NCBI GenBank assembly: GCA_905160935.1
Contig: CAJHZI010000429.1
Coordinates: 1,295,501 to 1,359,500, forward strand
Length of the DNA: 64,000 nucleotides
Source of the DNA: Enchytraeus crypticus
Taxonomy: Eukaryota; Annelida; Clitellata; Enchytraeida; Enchytraeidae
Direction of reading: 5' to 3'
Of this stretch, positions 8,906-20,661 are shown in pieces. The number at the start of each line of letters is the position of its first letter. Within the stretch, counting starts at the first letter, position 1. A model generated the notes under the pieces. That model was not told where the DNA came from and ran no database searches. It saw only the letters and a program-made list of their open reading frames with translations. Both the position numbers and the translations under genes were made by a program.

Positions 8906-11040
8906 CGGATTGACTGATTGATTAAAAAATAAGGTATCAATTATAAATTTAAGTCCTCCAGTACAACTCAGCTTTCTAAGCTGGCTAAAGCCTGCAGGTT
9001 TAATTCATCCAATGACTATAAAGTTCCAAGCACAATATGAAGTTATTTGTACTATTTCCGTACAGAAATTTAGTTTTTAAGTTGAAAATAAAATTTTCTG
9101 AGGCGGTTTTCGGTTGATTTTGTAGCCGCGTTATCTAAGTATGCATTTGTTATTTTATCTATGCGATTTTACAATTATTCGTTTACTTATTCAATTCAAA
9201 AACATCGGCACGCTATGGATTAATCGAAGAATTAAGTTAATCACGAAGCGTTGTAGTATATTGTTAAGTGAAGTCCTGTTATGTCATCTACATGTAATGT
9301 ATTATTCGCTCAGTTTATTATTAGTCGTCAAACAAATACGTGCGGTAATCGAAGTGTACATCCTTAAGTGGTGTTGTAAGTGGTGTACATCGGAAGACAA
9401 GTATTAGTTTGGTTTAAACTCTTTAGTAATTAGAAAGACTAAGGCTAAGGTAACTGCTGAGCGGTTTGTTTACAGCTACAGTCTAACGACAACCAGGTGC
9501 TAACGTTCTAAATTAAAATAACTTTTAGATTTGAAAAAATAAATTAATCGTCTCTTAGCGCAAGAGAGGATTTTATAATTAAGTTCTTAGTTAAAAGCTC
9601 CATGCTACGGTTTGCTTAGTGACAACCTCAAAAGCTAAATTGGTTACGCTACAACTGCTGACAGCTTAGCTTCAGTAGCAGCAAAACAACATTTCTGAAA
9701 TTCCTCAATTAAGCAACGATCCAATTCGCAGACGATGACAAAAACTTCTACAATATTCTAAGATTTTAAGTTTTGTAGAATTTCACGCTTTATAGATCGA
9801 ATGTGATGTGGAGCAACAATCAATGCTAAGATGACATCCTTCAGTGCATCATTGATGGCAATAGCGAGTCATACCTTTATCTTTAGCTACACTAATAATT
9901 AACTTAACTTAACTTAACATAATTATACTGGTTAAGGAGGTCACAAAGACCTGTAACACCAGTATTAGCTGTAATTTCATACCTCTAAACATAGAGACCA
10001 GACCGTAAAGGGGAAAAAAAGATATAAACCTTGACAAGTTGATAGGCTTCAAAAGAAGAACATTAGAAAAAAAAACTAAACACTCACCAACAAACCACAC
10101 ACACACATAACCAGCTCAAGTATAAACTTACACACAGGTATACATTAATTACTAATTAAGACATTAACATCTCTAAGTCAGAATCCAATTGGATACATCC
10201 AACTGAATACCTTTGCGTATTGGCAGTTCAAATTTAGTTTGATCCACTGCGGTTATGAGATTACAAATATATTTTTAAACTTAGGCCTATAATTAATTAA
10301 AAATGCAACAACCCCTCAATCATTCAGATCTGTTCATAATTAGTTATTTTCTAACATGCCTATTTTCTAACATGCCTATTTTCTAACATGCCTATTTTCT
10401 AACACGCCTGTTTTCAACTCTCTGACAAACTCAATTTCTAATTGCTAAACTTACTGAACACTAATATTTTAACCGATTGTAAGAGAAAAAATGTCCGCAT
10501 CTTTATTGCCACGTAAATCACTTGTTATCAAGCTGCTGCAGCACCAAATAGTCCAATACTAAAATAAGTGTTCTAGTAATTTAGACTTTAACTGTAGCAA
10601 TTGTTGCTGTTGTTCTTGTTTTAGAGTAACACACTCGTGAGTCAAATAAAACAACACACCTGTTAAGTCGTATACATTAAATGTGATCATTAGAAACTTT
10701 TACAATCAGCCTAACGCAGTAGTAGCTCTAGGCTAATCCAATAGACTGACGATGCTGATTGTACTGTAGCCAATGCATAGATATGAGACTTGTTAGCATT
10801 TGTTACTCCTCAGGCCATGTGCTAGGCCTTTTATTATAGGCCTATGCGTTAGGCCTGTGATTATAGGCCGTCCAAGAGATTAAAACAAAGCAGGTATGAT
10901 GAGGACTTTATTTGCATGCAACCTGATTCGCTTGAATCTAGGAAATTATATTGACTGGATGGGGTCGCACTGAGAACCGATAGATATTTAAACTGCTCCT
11001 ACACGGTGTTTAATATGGTAGCTTATCCTCCCCTAAAAGG
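8906..11040. other. Non-coding stretch, no gene recognised
   Basis: AT-rich sequence with no convincing exon. A 17-bp tandem repeat (TTCTAACATGCCTATTT, about 4 copies) lies at 10349-10416, a CTTAA repeat at 9900-9920 and a CA run at 10098. This could be promoter or 5' intron DNA for the gene at 20.6 kb or upstream DNA of PGGHG. Confidence 0.5.
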
Positions 11041-11043
11041 ATG

Positions 11044-11270
11044 TCTTAATAGCGTAGGGGTAACGTCATGAAGTTTTAAATGACGGATCCTGAGGTTAAT
11101 TGCAACCTCGTGGGTTCGAATCCCAGTCGTGCTGATCTGAGAGTAAAATCTCGGACATTCACTGGACTGGTTATACGGAAAATGGTCTAAATTGCCTAAC
11201 GGTATAAACATGTGGTATCAAAAGTGATAGATATCAACATAGTTGATCATTTCACTATAATGCATGATTA
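11044..11270 (+). repeat. SINE-B copy
   Basis: TTAATAGCGTAGGGGTAACG starts the unit, followed by box-B-like GTGGGTTCGAATCCC, GCTGATCTGAGAGTAAAATC, CATTCACTGGACTGGTTATA, and a 3' end with TAGATATCAACATAGTTGAT. The tRNA-like promoter suggests Pol III origin. Confidence 0.85.
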
Positions 11271-11674
11271 ACCTACTTTACTAAAATACATTGCATAGGA
11301 ATATTAGTATCATTGATACGACGACGTAAATGTCGCTATTCTAGTTTCGTTCATATGTAAAACGTTTGACTAGTTTAGATATTAATTTAAATGTAATTGT
11401 TATTTAGCTCATGATTGCAATTGAACTCTTCCTGTAAAGTAGTCTCGAAGACCGAGTTCGGCCATGACACTGCTATATAAGTTTTCGTTGTTAATAATAA
11501 TAACAAATAATTATAGAAATGAGAGAAATCAAGCATCCCCGCCTCCTTTGTGCCTCACCCCGCCACCCACACAATCAACCTCAAACATGGCCGCCTGAGA
11601 GTTACTGCTCTAGTTTTTAAATACTCCAGGGTTATAAATGTCTGATCTAAACACTCAATCAGTAAGTTAAGTGC

Positions 11675-11850
11675 CCTTCAACTCTCTGATCAGGGCTTCC
11701 TTCAACTCTCTGATCAGGGTTTCCTTCAATTCTCTGATCAGGGTTTCCTTCAACTCTCTGATCAGGGCTTCCTTCAACTCACTGATCAGGGCTTCCTTCA
11801 ACTATCTGATCAGGGTTTCCTTCAACTCTCTGATGAGGGCTCGTTAGTTG
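11675..11850. repeat. 24-bp tandem array
   Basis: About seven copies of TTCAACTCTCTGATCAGGGT plus TTCC. The flanks (11270-11675 and 11850-11985) show no gene. Confidence 0.9.
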
Positions 11851-11989
11851 AAGGTTCGTTAGTGGTTAATTTAACATCATCTGTTATTCTACAACACACC
11901 TTGCTCAATGTTCGTCTTACATTCTGAATTGAAAATGTTCGTAGTTCAATAGTTTAAAAGCATTAAACAGTTAGTAGACCTTGTTAATG

Positions 11990-12390
<401 letters not shown>

Positions 12391-12399
12391 ATCTATGAG

Positions 12400-12635
12400 T
12401 CTTGCTACGTCTCAATAGCGTAGGGGTAACGTCATGAGTTTTTAATACATATCATGGAGGTGAATTGAACTCTCGCGGGTTCGAATCCCACCAGCGCTGA
12501 TCTGAGAGTGGAATCTCGGGCATTCACTGGACTGGTTATACGAAATGGACTAAATTTGCCTAACGATTTAAACATGTGGTATTAAAATGTGATAGATATC
12601 AACATAGTTGATCTTCACTATCATGTGTGTTTACT
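12400..12635 (+). repeat. SINE-B copy
   Basis: Starts about 12 bases after the LINE-AG tail: CTCAATAGCGTAGGGGTAAC, box-B-like GCGGGTTCGAATCCC, AATCTCGGGCATTCACTGGA and a 3' end TAGATATCAACATAGTTGAT. Confidence 0.85.
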
Positions 12636-13500
12636 TACGTCGTTAATGCGTCAACTGCTGTCGCTATATACTCTGTAGCCCTATGATTACAACCTGATGG
12701 CACGAATTGATCGACTTGACGAAGTGCTTTCTGACCCAGGATTATCTTATTACTCTTTGAAAAGCCATTAATCTAACAGAACATAACGAGCTCATAGTCC
12801 TACTCGTTCAGTTACACATATCCACGCTCGCCGTGTTTTACTGAGTGGCTTTACTTACTGCCTGTTTGTTGCTTTAGTTATTTCCTCTATACTCCATGTT
12901 ATCAGTGATCGGTTGTTCTTAACGCAGAGTGTAGAAAGAATGGGGATTTATGAATAATCCTCCAACAGCCTGGGTTTTAGTGTTTAATATTGTCGTCACT
13001 AGTCTTTCTAATGTGATCGTCCATCCAGTACTAACCGAATCCGAAAAGGCTTATCTTCGTTTCAGACTTTAACCAGATGCTCTACTAGACACATACATGA
13101 TTACTTGATTAACCGCTGAAAGATGAATGGCTGACAACTGCGACACATAAAATCATTCGACAGATGGCGCCTCCTTGTTTAGCAAGAAATTAATACATTC
13201 CAGTTGGCAATATAGTTATGACTTTCTTTACATGTTGTTATATGAGAGCATGTGAAGAAAGTCTGAACTATATTGCTGTCATAATTATGGTGAATATTAA
13301 ATACTCTAGTTGTAATGTCAATATAAGTAGAAAAAAACTGGCATCCACAAGTCACTAGAGAGAAAAAAAATTAGAAAAGTAGGAAAAAAGTGAAAAAGTA
13401 AAAAAAGTAGTAAAAGAAAAGTAGTATAAAAAGTAGAAAAGTAGAAAAGTAGTAGAAGAAATGGTCGACTATTTCTTTGCTAAGATGAACCTGGAAGCAC
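12636..13500. other. No feature recognised
   Basis: AT-rich DNA with A-rich GTAGAAAAGTAG repeats near 13370-13460; I see no exon. Confidence 0.5.
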
Positions 13501-13504
13501 TTGC

Positions 13505-13712
13505 CCCTACTCAATAGAGCCCTACTCAATCAAGCCCTACTCAATAAAGCCCTGCTCAATAAAGCCCTACTTAATAAAGCCCTTCTCTATATAGCCCTAC
13601 TCAATCTAGCCCTACTCAATCAAGCCCTACTCAATAAAGCCCTGCTCAATAAAGCCCTACTTAATAAAGCCCTTCTCTATAAAGCCCTACTCAATCAAGC
13701 CCTACTCAATAG
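13505..13712. repeat. 15-bp tandem array
   Basis: About 14 copies of AATAAAGCCCTACTC and variants, with a higher-order 105-bp period. The open frame of LLNKA repeats here is an artefact of the 15-bp unit. Confidence 0.9.
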
Positions 13713-14019
13713 CTGCATTGTGTTGTGGCTTACACAGTGTACAAATGTTTGTAAAGTGTTTACGCAGTTTTTCATTGACAGCTTAACGCTTTATTTGCCA
13801 CAAAAGATTTGCGGTTTCCTAAAGGAATTCATAACAAACCCTGATACAGACCGATACCTAGGAATTACAATGAGCAGGATTACAGCACGTCCGACATTAC
13901 TGAAGTCTCTTACATCTTGATCTCGCACAATTAGCTAAAGTGAAATGAGGCTCGCGTCTGATTCAGACAGTTTGGAACTTAATGGAATATTTAATAGTTT
14001 GGCTAACTATTGTTCGTAA

Positions 14020-14345
14020 CTGATACCGCTTTCGAGTGAGGAAACTGACGTTAACATTAGCTTTACCAGCTTTTAACTAAATTTAGTTCACACTGGTGAC
14101 TTTACGGTAGGATTAAATACAATATCTTCTTTCTAAACAATTCTTGCCAAATCAGTACCTATTATTTTCTACGGTATGTACAGTTATATATATATTTCTT
14201 TGGACTATTTCTGGAGTTTAGGAATTTACACCGCTTTTGGACCTTCTTTTTTGCTCGCCGGCTTAATTTTGTCTCAATAGTGCTCGATGTTGTCATTGAT
14301 GACTGTAGCATTCTAATTGTTATTATTATTATTATTATTATTATG
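14020..14345 (+). repeat. SINE-A tail and SINE-D copy
   Basis: SINE-A tail at 14024-14075 (TTCGAGTGAGGAAACTGACG). SINE-D at 14195-14345 (GGACCTTCTTTTTTGCTCGC, GTGCTCGATGTTGTCATTGA, TGACTGTAGCATTCTAATTG) ends in (TTA)n. Confidence 0.75.
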
Positions 14346-14499
14346 CATATTATGCATTATTTGCACTAATGGAAGTGGCTCTAGTCAATTTTAATGTGTT
14401 TATGGAGTACTGCACTATAATGTTTTCATGTACATTCTACTGTTTAATTATTGTAATGAAGGCGTAAGTTAGCGCACTGCACTAGTCTGTACTATTAGT

Positions 14500-14612
14500 C
14501 TGCACTGAGAGACTGCGCAGTCTGTACTGAGAGACTGAGCAGTCTGTGCTAAGAAACTGTTCAGTCTGTGCTAAGAGACTGCGCAGTCTGTGCTGAGAGA
14601 CTGCACAGTCTG
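14500..14612. repeat. ~20-bp tandem array
   Basis: About five copies of GAGACTGCGCAGTCTGTGCT, partly self-complementary (ACTGCGCAGT). The flanking 14640-15420 has no gene; ATT runs are at 15048-15128 and an AGT/AAT tract at 15375-15430. Confidence 0.85.
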
Positions 14613-15424
14613 TGCCACTGATCATGTACATACACGTATGTAATTGGTACTCTCACAGCTCGAGGGTTGGCGAGCATTCAACGAGTGTTACCAGCTCTAG
14701 TTGTCACCAGTGACTGAGACTTGGTAACACTGCCTCGGGTTGTGTACACACCAGCAAGCTGTGGAGCTTCTACAGTTCCACAGAGAGGGGCTTAGGGGCT
14801 ATAGATGAAGATTGACAAGAGATATTCATTGGCTTATGGGCTCAAAAGAGACATAAAACCCCTGATTTATAGATAATACAGGCATTGCCGATATATCACG
14901 ACACAACAACAACAACAACATATGTTTGACCTCATGGTCATACTGATATTAGAGACGTCACAGGCAGTGTTTGGTACTAATGGCAGGTCCACTTGCCAAC
15001 ACGGCATTGACGATGACCCTTTTAGAATGGTGAAACTGACAAACACACTTATTATTATTATTATTTTTTTATTATTTTTTTATATTCTTATTATTATTAT
15101 TATTATTTTATTATTATTATTATTATAAATCAAAACATAAATTTTTCTGGTATAAGTAAAAGTTTAACATACAATGCCCTTTACAAGTGTATTTGTAAAT
15201 GTTTTTAGTGTTAAGCATTCAACAGGTATGAAATCATAACACGCACGTGTGTATCGATCAACACATTGTACGAGAGATTTCTAGCCGCTTTACATCTTAC
15301 CACACTTTACTATCCCGTTGTATTCAAGTAAAGCTTCTGAATGTTTATTGTCATGATGTATATTATTGCTGGTAGTAATAGTAGTAGTAGCAATTGTAGT
15401 GGTAGTAATAGTTTAATAATAATA

Positions 15425-15850
15425 ATAATAAAAGACGGGCGACAAGCGGGCACTGGGGCAGCACGTGAGCACGAGGGTGATAGTCAACGGATTGAACACT
15501 GCCCGTCCGAAAGAAAAGAGATGCTTCCTACATCCCGACCTCTCAACACCCCCCTCCTCCTCCTCCTCGAGTGCGTCCATGGAGCCTGAGATAGATCCAC
15601 AAGAGTTTTCTGGGCTGATCCTAGCGGATAAAAGGAGATACGCGAGGCTAGAATGGCATTTGCGTCCCAGGGGTCCCTCTCACCAGGGCTACAGCACCAG
15701 GGTCAAAGTCTGAACCAGATGTTGACCTCAGGGCAGGCTGAGGCGGAGAGGCAGAGCTCATCAGCCTTTACAAATCAGGGTCCTAATCAAACGGTTACTC
15801 GATCCAATAATACTCCAGGAACAGCAATCCAAATTTCAGGGACGTTTGGA
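15425..15850 (+). mobile_element. ORF-X element, second copy, frameshifted and truncated
   Basis: Starts directly after an AAT tract and matches the middle of the first copy (STRVIVNGLNTARPKEKRC, TPPSSSSS, MEPEIDPQEFSGL). It changes frame near 15640, continues as SQGSLSPGLQHQGQSLNQML and SGQAEAERQSSSAF, and stops after IQISG where the first copy goes on. It is non-functional here. Confidence 0.75.
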
Positions 15851-17890
15851 TTATTCTGAGAGAGAGGAAGGGGGAGAGAGGGCGCGTTAGGAAGTAGAAG
15901 ACGATGAGGTGTGGGTGAGGAATTGAAAGTAGTAATAGTAAATAATAACAATTATAGGATTTAATATACGACACTCTACTAGCTCGCTGCTCTCACTCTA
16001 TCTCTACTCATTCTCTATTATAAATAATGATTTATTGTCATAATATTAGACACCGCTATTTAGATCAGAAAAGTTTTACAAATGTTAAGATTTCAGGATA
16101 TCGCAATCTCACCCTCGCTTTCACATTTTACGGCTTTGTTCAATGATTCCCTTATTAATTTAAGCAGTAACTTACTGCTACATTAATCTTTGTGACGGTA
16201 TCTCGAGTCGTCTTGAAGAGAAGCCTTGTGCTTCTGAACCTTGAAGTTAAACACACTACAACCTACCACCTACCTATCGCTATTTCAAGAATAACCAAGT
16301 TTAGAGTTCGTTACTAGGAACGATCGTTTTGTTAGCTTAAGCAGTGAAAAGCACAGTACAATCTTATGTCAATATAACTTAATATAAATTAACGCTTAGT
16401 TTGCCCGAAAGTCCTATCGGCGTCCGATGAGCCCAAGAGATTCAATGGGGCATCACTAGACAGTGATTGAGACATGTGTTGAGATGTAAGAACCATTTCT
16501 AGAAAGATCTAGAAAAATCTTCCGTTGGGTTTATGATAAGTTAAAGCTCGGTTTAATGCTGACAGTCAAGGTCTATACTTTCTTACAACATTTTAGTCGC
16601 ATAGGCGCAATAACATCAGCATTTACCTGATTATATTCACCTAGTAATAATAACCGCTACATTAATAACAACATCGGGACTTCCTTCGAAAATAATATCT
16701 CAAACTGCTTAGCCATTACTTCTCTTCGGAAATTTATAGGATTTAGTTTTTCGCTCAGAAAACTTGATAAATATAGTTGTTAATAAAAAACTCATACCTT
16801 CAGATTTTATACAGTGAGCTTAGGCATCTCTTCTTACGGAGGGGGGGGGGGGTAAAATCCCTAGCAAGGAAGTAGATGTGTGAAACCTAAAATCTAAGCA
16901 GCACACCGGTGAACAATTAATGCTCCCATCAGAAGAGAATTTAAAATTACCTACTCTAATTATTTCGCAAAGAAAAGCTATTGTCATGTCTGATAATAGA
17001 TGCATATGATCAACTAATTCAATTAATCAAACATTCAATCAATCAATCAATCCGGACACAACACAGGAAACATGAAGAATATACTATATATATATATATA
17101 ATAAATAAATGCAAAACTCATAAAAAGTAAATAAAAGCTGAAGAATTAGGTCGCATAGTATTAGCTGGAGAGAAGTCAAGCACATAACAAAATAACAATT
17201 AAGGCATGTAATTGTAGAGTGTGTGGCAGGTGAGGTATGTGACAATGCAGCTGTAGCGGTGTGTAGAGGGCGCCAGGCGCTAACAGCCTGATAAATGCTT
17301 GTGCGACTTTTACTTTGACAGCGAAATCCCACTGAAAACATTCGTATAACGCGTCGGTTTGAATTTAAATTGAATTATATTTTTTCAGTTTTGTATGTTC
17401 TCGGGAAATTTGTATGTTTTAAATATTAAGTTCTAAAGGAGTTTTAAACGGTTTACTTAATTTATAAATTCCAATGAATCAAATACTTAATTAAGAATTA
17501 CAGTTTTCTTACGTGAATGGATGACCAAAACGGATGACCAAATTTCATAATTGAGACTATTAAAAGTTGGAGAAGTGTACGTATTTTATTTGCATTTAAA
17601 CTTATTTTGGAAATGAAAGCTTGTGTGTAAGTTGTTTAAAAGTAAGCTAAGTTTCTCAAAGCAGTTTAGTAAGTAAGGTTTAAGTCAGCGACATTTTATT
17701 TCATTCTGCATGTATTAAAATTGCTCAATGCATTCAATTACATTATAATTCTAATTCGTATTCTCATTACCAAATTCTTGATAATATCAGAATAACAGTT
17801 TTACCCTTTATAATCCACAAGATTACGAAGAATATTTTACTGAACCTTTTACAAGAGTTTGCTTCTTAGGCTGTTTTAGATAGGCCTTCT
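15851..17890. other. Mostly unassigned DNA; R4 copy at 16178-16272
   Basis: R4 shows ATTAATCTTTGTGACGGTAT, GTCTTGAAGAGAAGCCTTGT and GAACCTTGAAGTTAAACACA. An 11-base G run lies at about 16840 and a short TA run at about 17085. No exon recognised; it could contain 5' exons of the gene at 20.6 kb that I cannot distinguish. Confidence 0.5.
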
Positions 17891-18520
17891 TATATTAGCT
17901 CTCTTATATAGGCTCTCTTAGATAAGCTCTCTTAGATAGGCTGTCTTAGATAAGCTGTCTTAGATAAGCTGTCTTAGATAAGCTGTCTTAGATAGGCTGT
18001 CTTAGATAAGCAGTCTTAGGTAACCTTAGGTAACAACCTAAGATAACAGTCTTTATATATATTACTTATTACAGTCTTTTATAGGCATTGTTAGATAGAC
18101 GGGCTTCATTAGTCGGTGTTAGATAGGCAGTCTAAAAAGATAAGCAGAATCAGATAGATGGTGTTAGATAGGCGGTGTTAGATAGACAGCCTAAGATAGG
18201 CAGCCTAAGATAGGCAGCATAAGATAGGCAGCATCAGATAGTGATGATAGATAGGCAGCCTAAGATAGACAGCCTAAGATAGGCAGCCTAAGATAGGCAG
18301 CCTAAGACAGGCAGCATAAGATAGGCAGCATCAGATAGCGGTGTTAGATAGGCAGCCTAAGATAGGCAGCCTAAGATAGGCAGCCTAAGATAGGCAGCAT
18401 AAGATAGGCAGCATAAGATAGGCAGCATAAGATAGGCAGCCTAAGACAGGCAGCCTAAGACAGGCAGCCTAAGACAGGCAGCATAAGATAGGCAGCCTAA
18501 GATAGGCAGCATCAGCGGTG
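17890..18520. repeat. 14-bp tandem array (GATAGGCAGCCTAA)
   Basis: Roughly 40 units, beginning as CTCTTAGATAGG variants and becoming GATAGGCAGCCTAA / GATAGGCAGCATAA. A partly palindromic core (TAGGCAGCCTA) recurs throughout. Confidence 0.9.
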
Positions 18521-18884
18521 TTATCATCGCAATGCAAATACTTATCTGAGATCAAGGTCACTTTTTACGGCAATATTTACATTCTTCCATTGCATTTCTT
18601 TTCTTCATGTTGAGATACGGGCAAATGGAACACAATAATATTTTACGAAATTAATAATCTATTCGATTTTGTATTTAATTTTTCTTATAACTTGGCCGAA
18701 TCTGTAGCAAACTTACATGATAGTCGGGAGGCCATAGGTTCTATGCTAGCCGGACAGTCTCTCTTGTGATAGGAATCAGACATTAAATTTAATAACTTTC
18801 ATTATTCTACGCTTTTATGTATTGCTTCGACTTCCAAGTAAGTTTCTATAAGAATAAATCTGGAAGTTAGACCGCATTAAATTG

Positions 18885-19175
18885 CATTTCATCGCAAAGC
18901 AACTTATGCCAGGAAAGATCTGCTATATGCGCAGGGTCATCTCAATCTCTCTCAAGTGTTCTGTCAAGCGGCAGGTTCAAGGTACATATTCGTGCTCCAT
19001 AAAGAGCACTCCGTCGATAACGAGCAAACCCCTACAAACGGATATGCCTTATGTAGCCTGTAATTTTGGTGTAATATGGCTTCTGATATGGTTTCCGTTG
19101 TCTTTCCCAGACACGTGCAGTTTACGGTTGGTATATTCTTCAGTGTCCCGGACACCACGCGGGAAACCTATATCA
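18885..19175 (-). repeat. R5 copy
   Basis: Antisense R5: CAAGCGGCAGGTTCAAGGTA, ATAAAGAGCACTCC, TATGCCTTATGTAGCC and CGTTGTCTTTCCCAG. The short open frames on both strands here fall inside the repeat and are not genes. Confidence 0.7.
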
Positions 19176-19690
19176 ATACAAAAATAAACAAATCAACTAC
19201 ATTATATTATTACCTTTCAGGCAATTCACTAAACTCCACCCACCACCCAAGTGGGCTCTATACGTACATCTGAATAAACAAAATAAACTGTTGTTTCGCA
19301 TTTCGTCCTGCAATCTCGCTACTCTCGGATATGTAACGGATACTCTATCCAATCCGCGTCACGTGACGGACATGTACTGTAACGTTTGCACTACTAAGGT
19401 ATGATCCGCTCACACTGTGTACGTTGAATGAGTTAAGAGCTGAAACAAGTGATAGTTTCCCATTTACCAGTGAAGGATGACGTCCCTGACATCAGCCATG
19501 TATGAGGAAACGGACGTTAGACCTTTATTATTATTGTTATTATTTTTAAAGTTAGCTTCGGTTCAAAGGCTTATATGAAGAATGTATTTCCATGTAATAT
19601 CACAGTTTAAACATCCCGTGTTGTGTCCAGGTTGTTTATATAATAGATCAAACGGTGACTGCATGTATCGTAGAAGGCGACTAAAACACT
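19176..19690. other. No gene; SINE-C core at 19470-19545
   Basis: GACGTCCCTGACATCAGCCA then TGTATGAGGAAACGGACGTT and a (TTA)n tail. Otherwise unassigned. Confidence 0.6.
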
Positions 19691-19892
19691 AAGATCCAAA
19701 CCAACATCAGAAAGGGCATTCGGGTGGTTAGCGCATAGGATCCAGAAATTGGCTACAGAATTCTATAAAACGAATGTAAGAGAAATAGGGGATTGACTGG
19801 TGATATGGTGTGGAACAGAGAGGATTCGAGAAGGTGTATTCGTATCCCGACCCTAGTTAAACTGGGATTAAAGAGAAGATGATGATGATGAT
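19690..19892 (+). mobile_element. LINE-GAT 3' end
   Basis: Contains GATATGGTGTGGAACAGAGA, CCCGACCCTAGTTAAACTGG and AGAGAAGATGATGATGATGA. This is the 3' end of a LINE whose RT C-terminal peptide (W-x-R-E-D-W-R-R) is visible in the related minus-strand copy at 37595-37735. Confidence 0.7.
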
Positions 19893-20147
19893 GAATAAGT
19901 TTAAACATGCTCTAAAAGGAATGTTCATTCATGATATTATCTAGCGCATTGAATAGTGTTTTATAGACATCGTTGAACAGTTTAGACCAGTGTCGACTGG
20001 CCAATGTGTAATAGCTAAACATTTGCACTTTACATGATAACATGCAGCGTTGTCTAATATATGCATACTGTATTACATTACAGCTTTTAATAAGTTTAAA
20101 ATGAATAGTATACAGTATGTTTAGTTCCAGTGTATTCAATTTCAAAA

Positions 20148-20217
<70 letters not shown>

Positions 20218-20400
20218 GTCAACACCACGAACATGTAACGTTTCATGTAAAAAGCTGGTAAAACTAATGTTAACGTCAGTTTCCTCACTCGAAAGCGATA
20301 TCAGTGACGGGTGAGCCCAGTATTTGAACCCCGCACCAACTGATCTTCAATCTAGTATCTTTTCGACTTGGAAACTGGCTGCAGCCAGTGGTGAAGTCGA
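20148..20400 (-). repeat. (CT)n tract and SINE-A copy
   Basis: Nearly pure CT at 20148-20212, then SINE-A in reverse from 20248 (AAAAGCTGGTAAAACTAATG, CACTCGAAAGCGATATCAGT, GACGGGTGAGCCCAGTATTT). Its head runs into a short duplicated CTGGCTGCAGCCAGTGG. Confidence 0.7.
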
Positions 20401-20490
20401 TAAATGTCGAAGCCTGTTAATAATATTGCCATTTCAAATACATTTTGACTTGTTGTCTACATGTATTTCTATTTACTTTATTTTATTTCA

Positions 20491-20640
20491 CTGGCTGGAG
20501 CCAGTGGCGAAGTCGGTAAGACATTCGATCGCGGATCAGAATGTGCGGGATTCAAATCCTGGGCTCGCCCGTCACTGACATCGCTTTCGAGTGAGGAAAC
20601 TGACGTTAACCTTAGCTTTATCATTAGCTTTTAGCTTTTT
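20491..20640 (+). repeat. SINE-A copy with intact tRNA-like boxes
   Basis: GGAGCCAGTGGCGAAGTCGG carries a perfect box A match (TGGCGAAGTCGG), and GGATTCAAATCCTGG is a good box B. They are followed by the core GAGTGAGGAAACTGACGTTA. The AGCTTTT-rich tail leads directly into the acceptor of the 20662 exon, so the SINE appears to supply the polypyrimidine tract. Confidence 0.85.
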
Positions 20641-20661
20641 AGCTTTTACTTTTATTTTCAG

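Noticed and set aside
9141..9407. Possible 88-residue exon
   Set aside because: Composition is hydrophobic AT-rich noise with no splice-supported continuation or homology.
13501..13920. LLNKALLNQ repeat protein
   Set aside because: Explained by a 15-bp tandem repeat; the frame beyond the array shows no coding character.
20491..20580. tRNA gene
   Set aside because: Box A and B are present but the cloverleaf cannot be completed, and the same unit with a long 3' body recurs, so it is a SINE.
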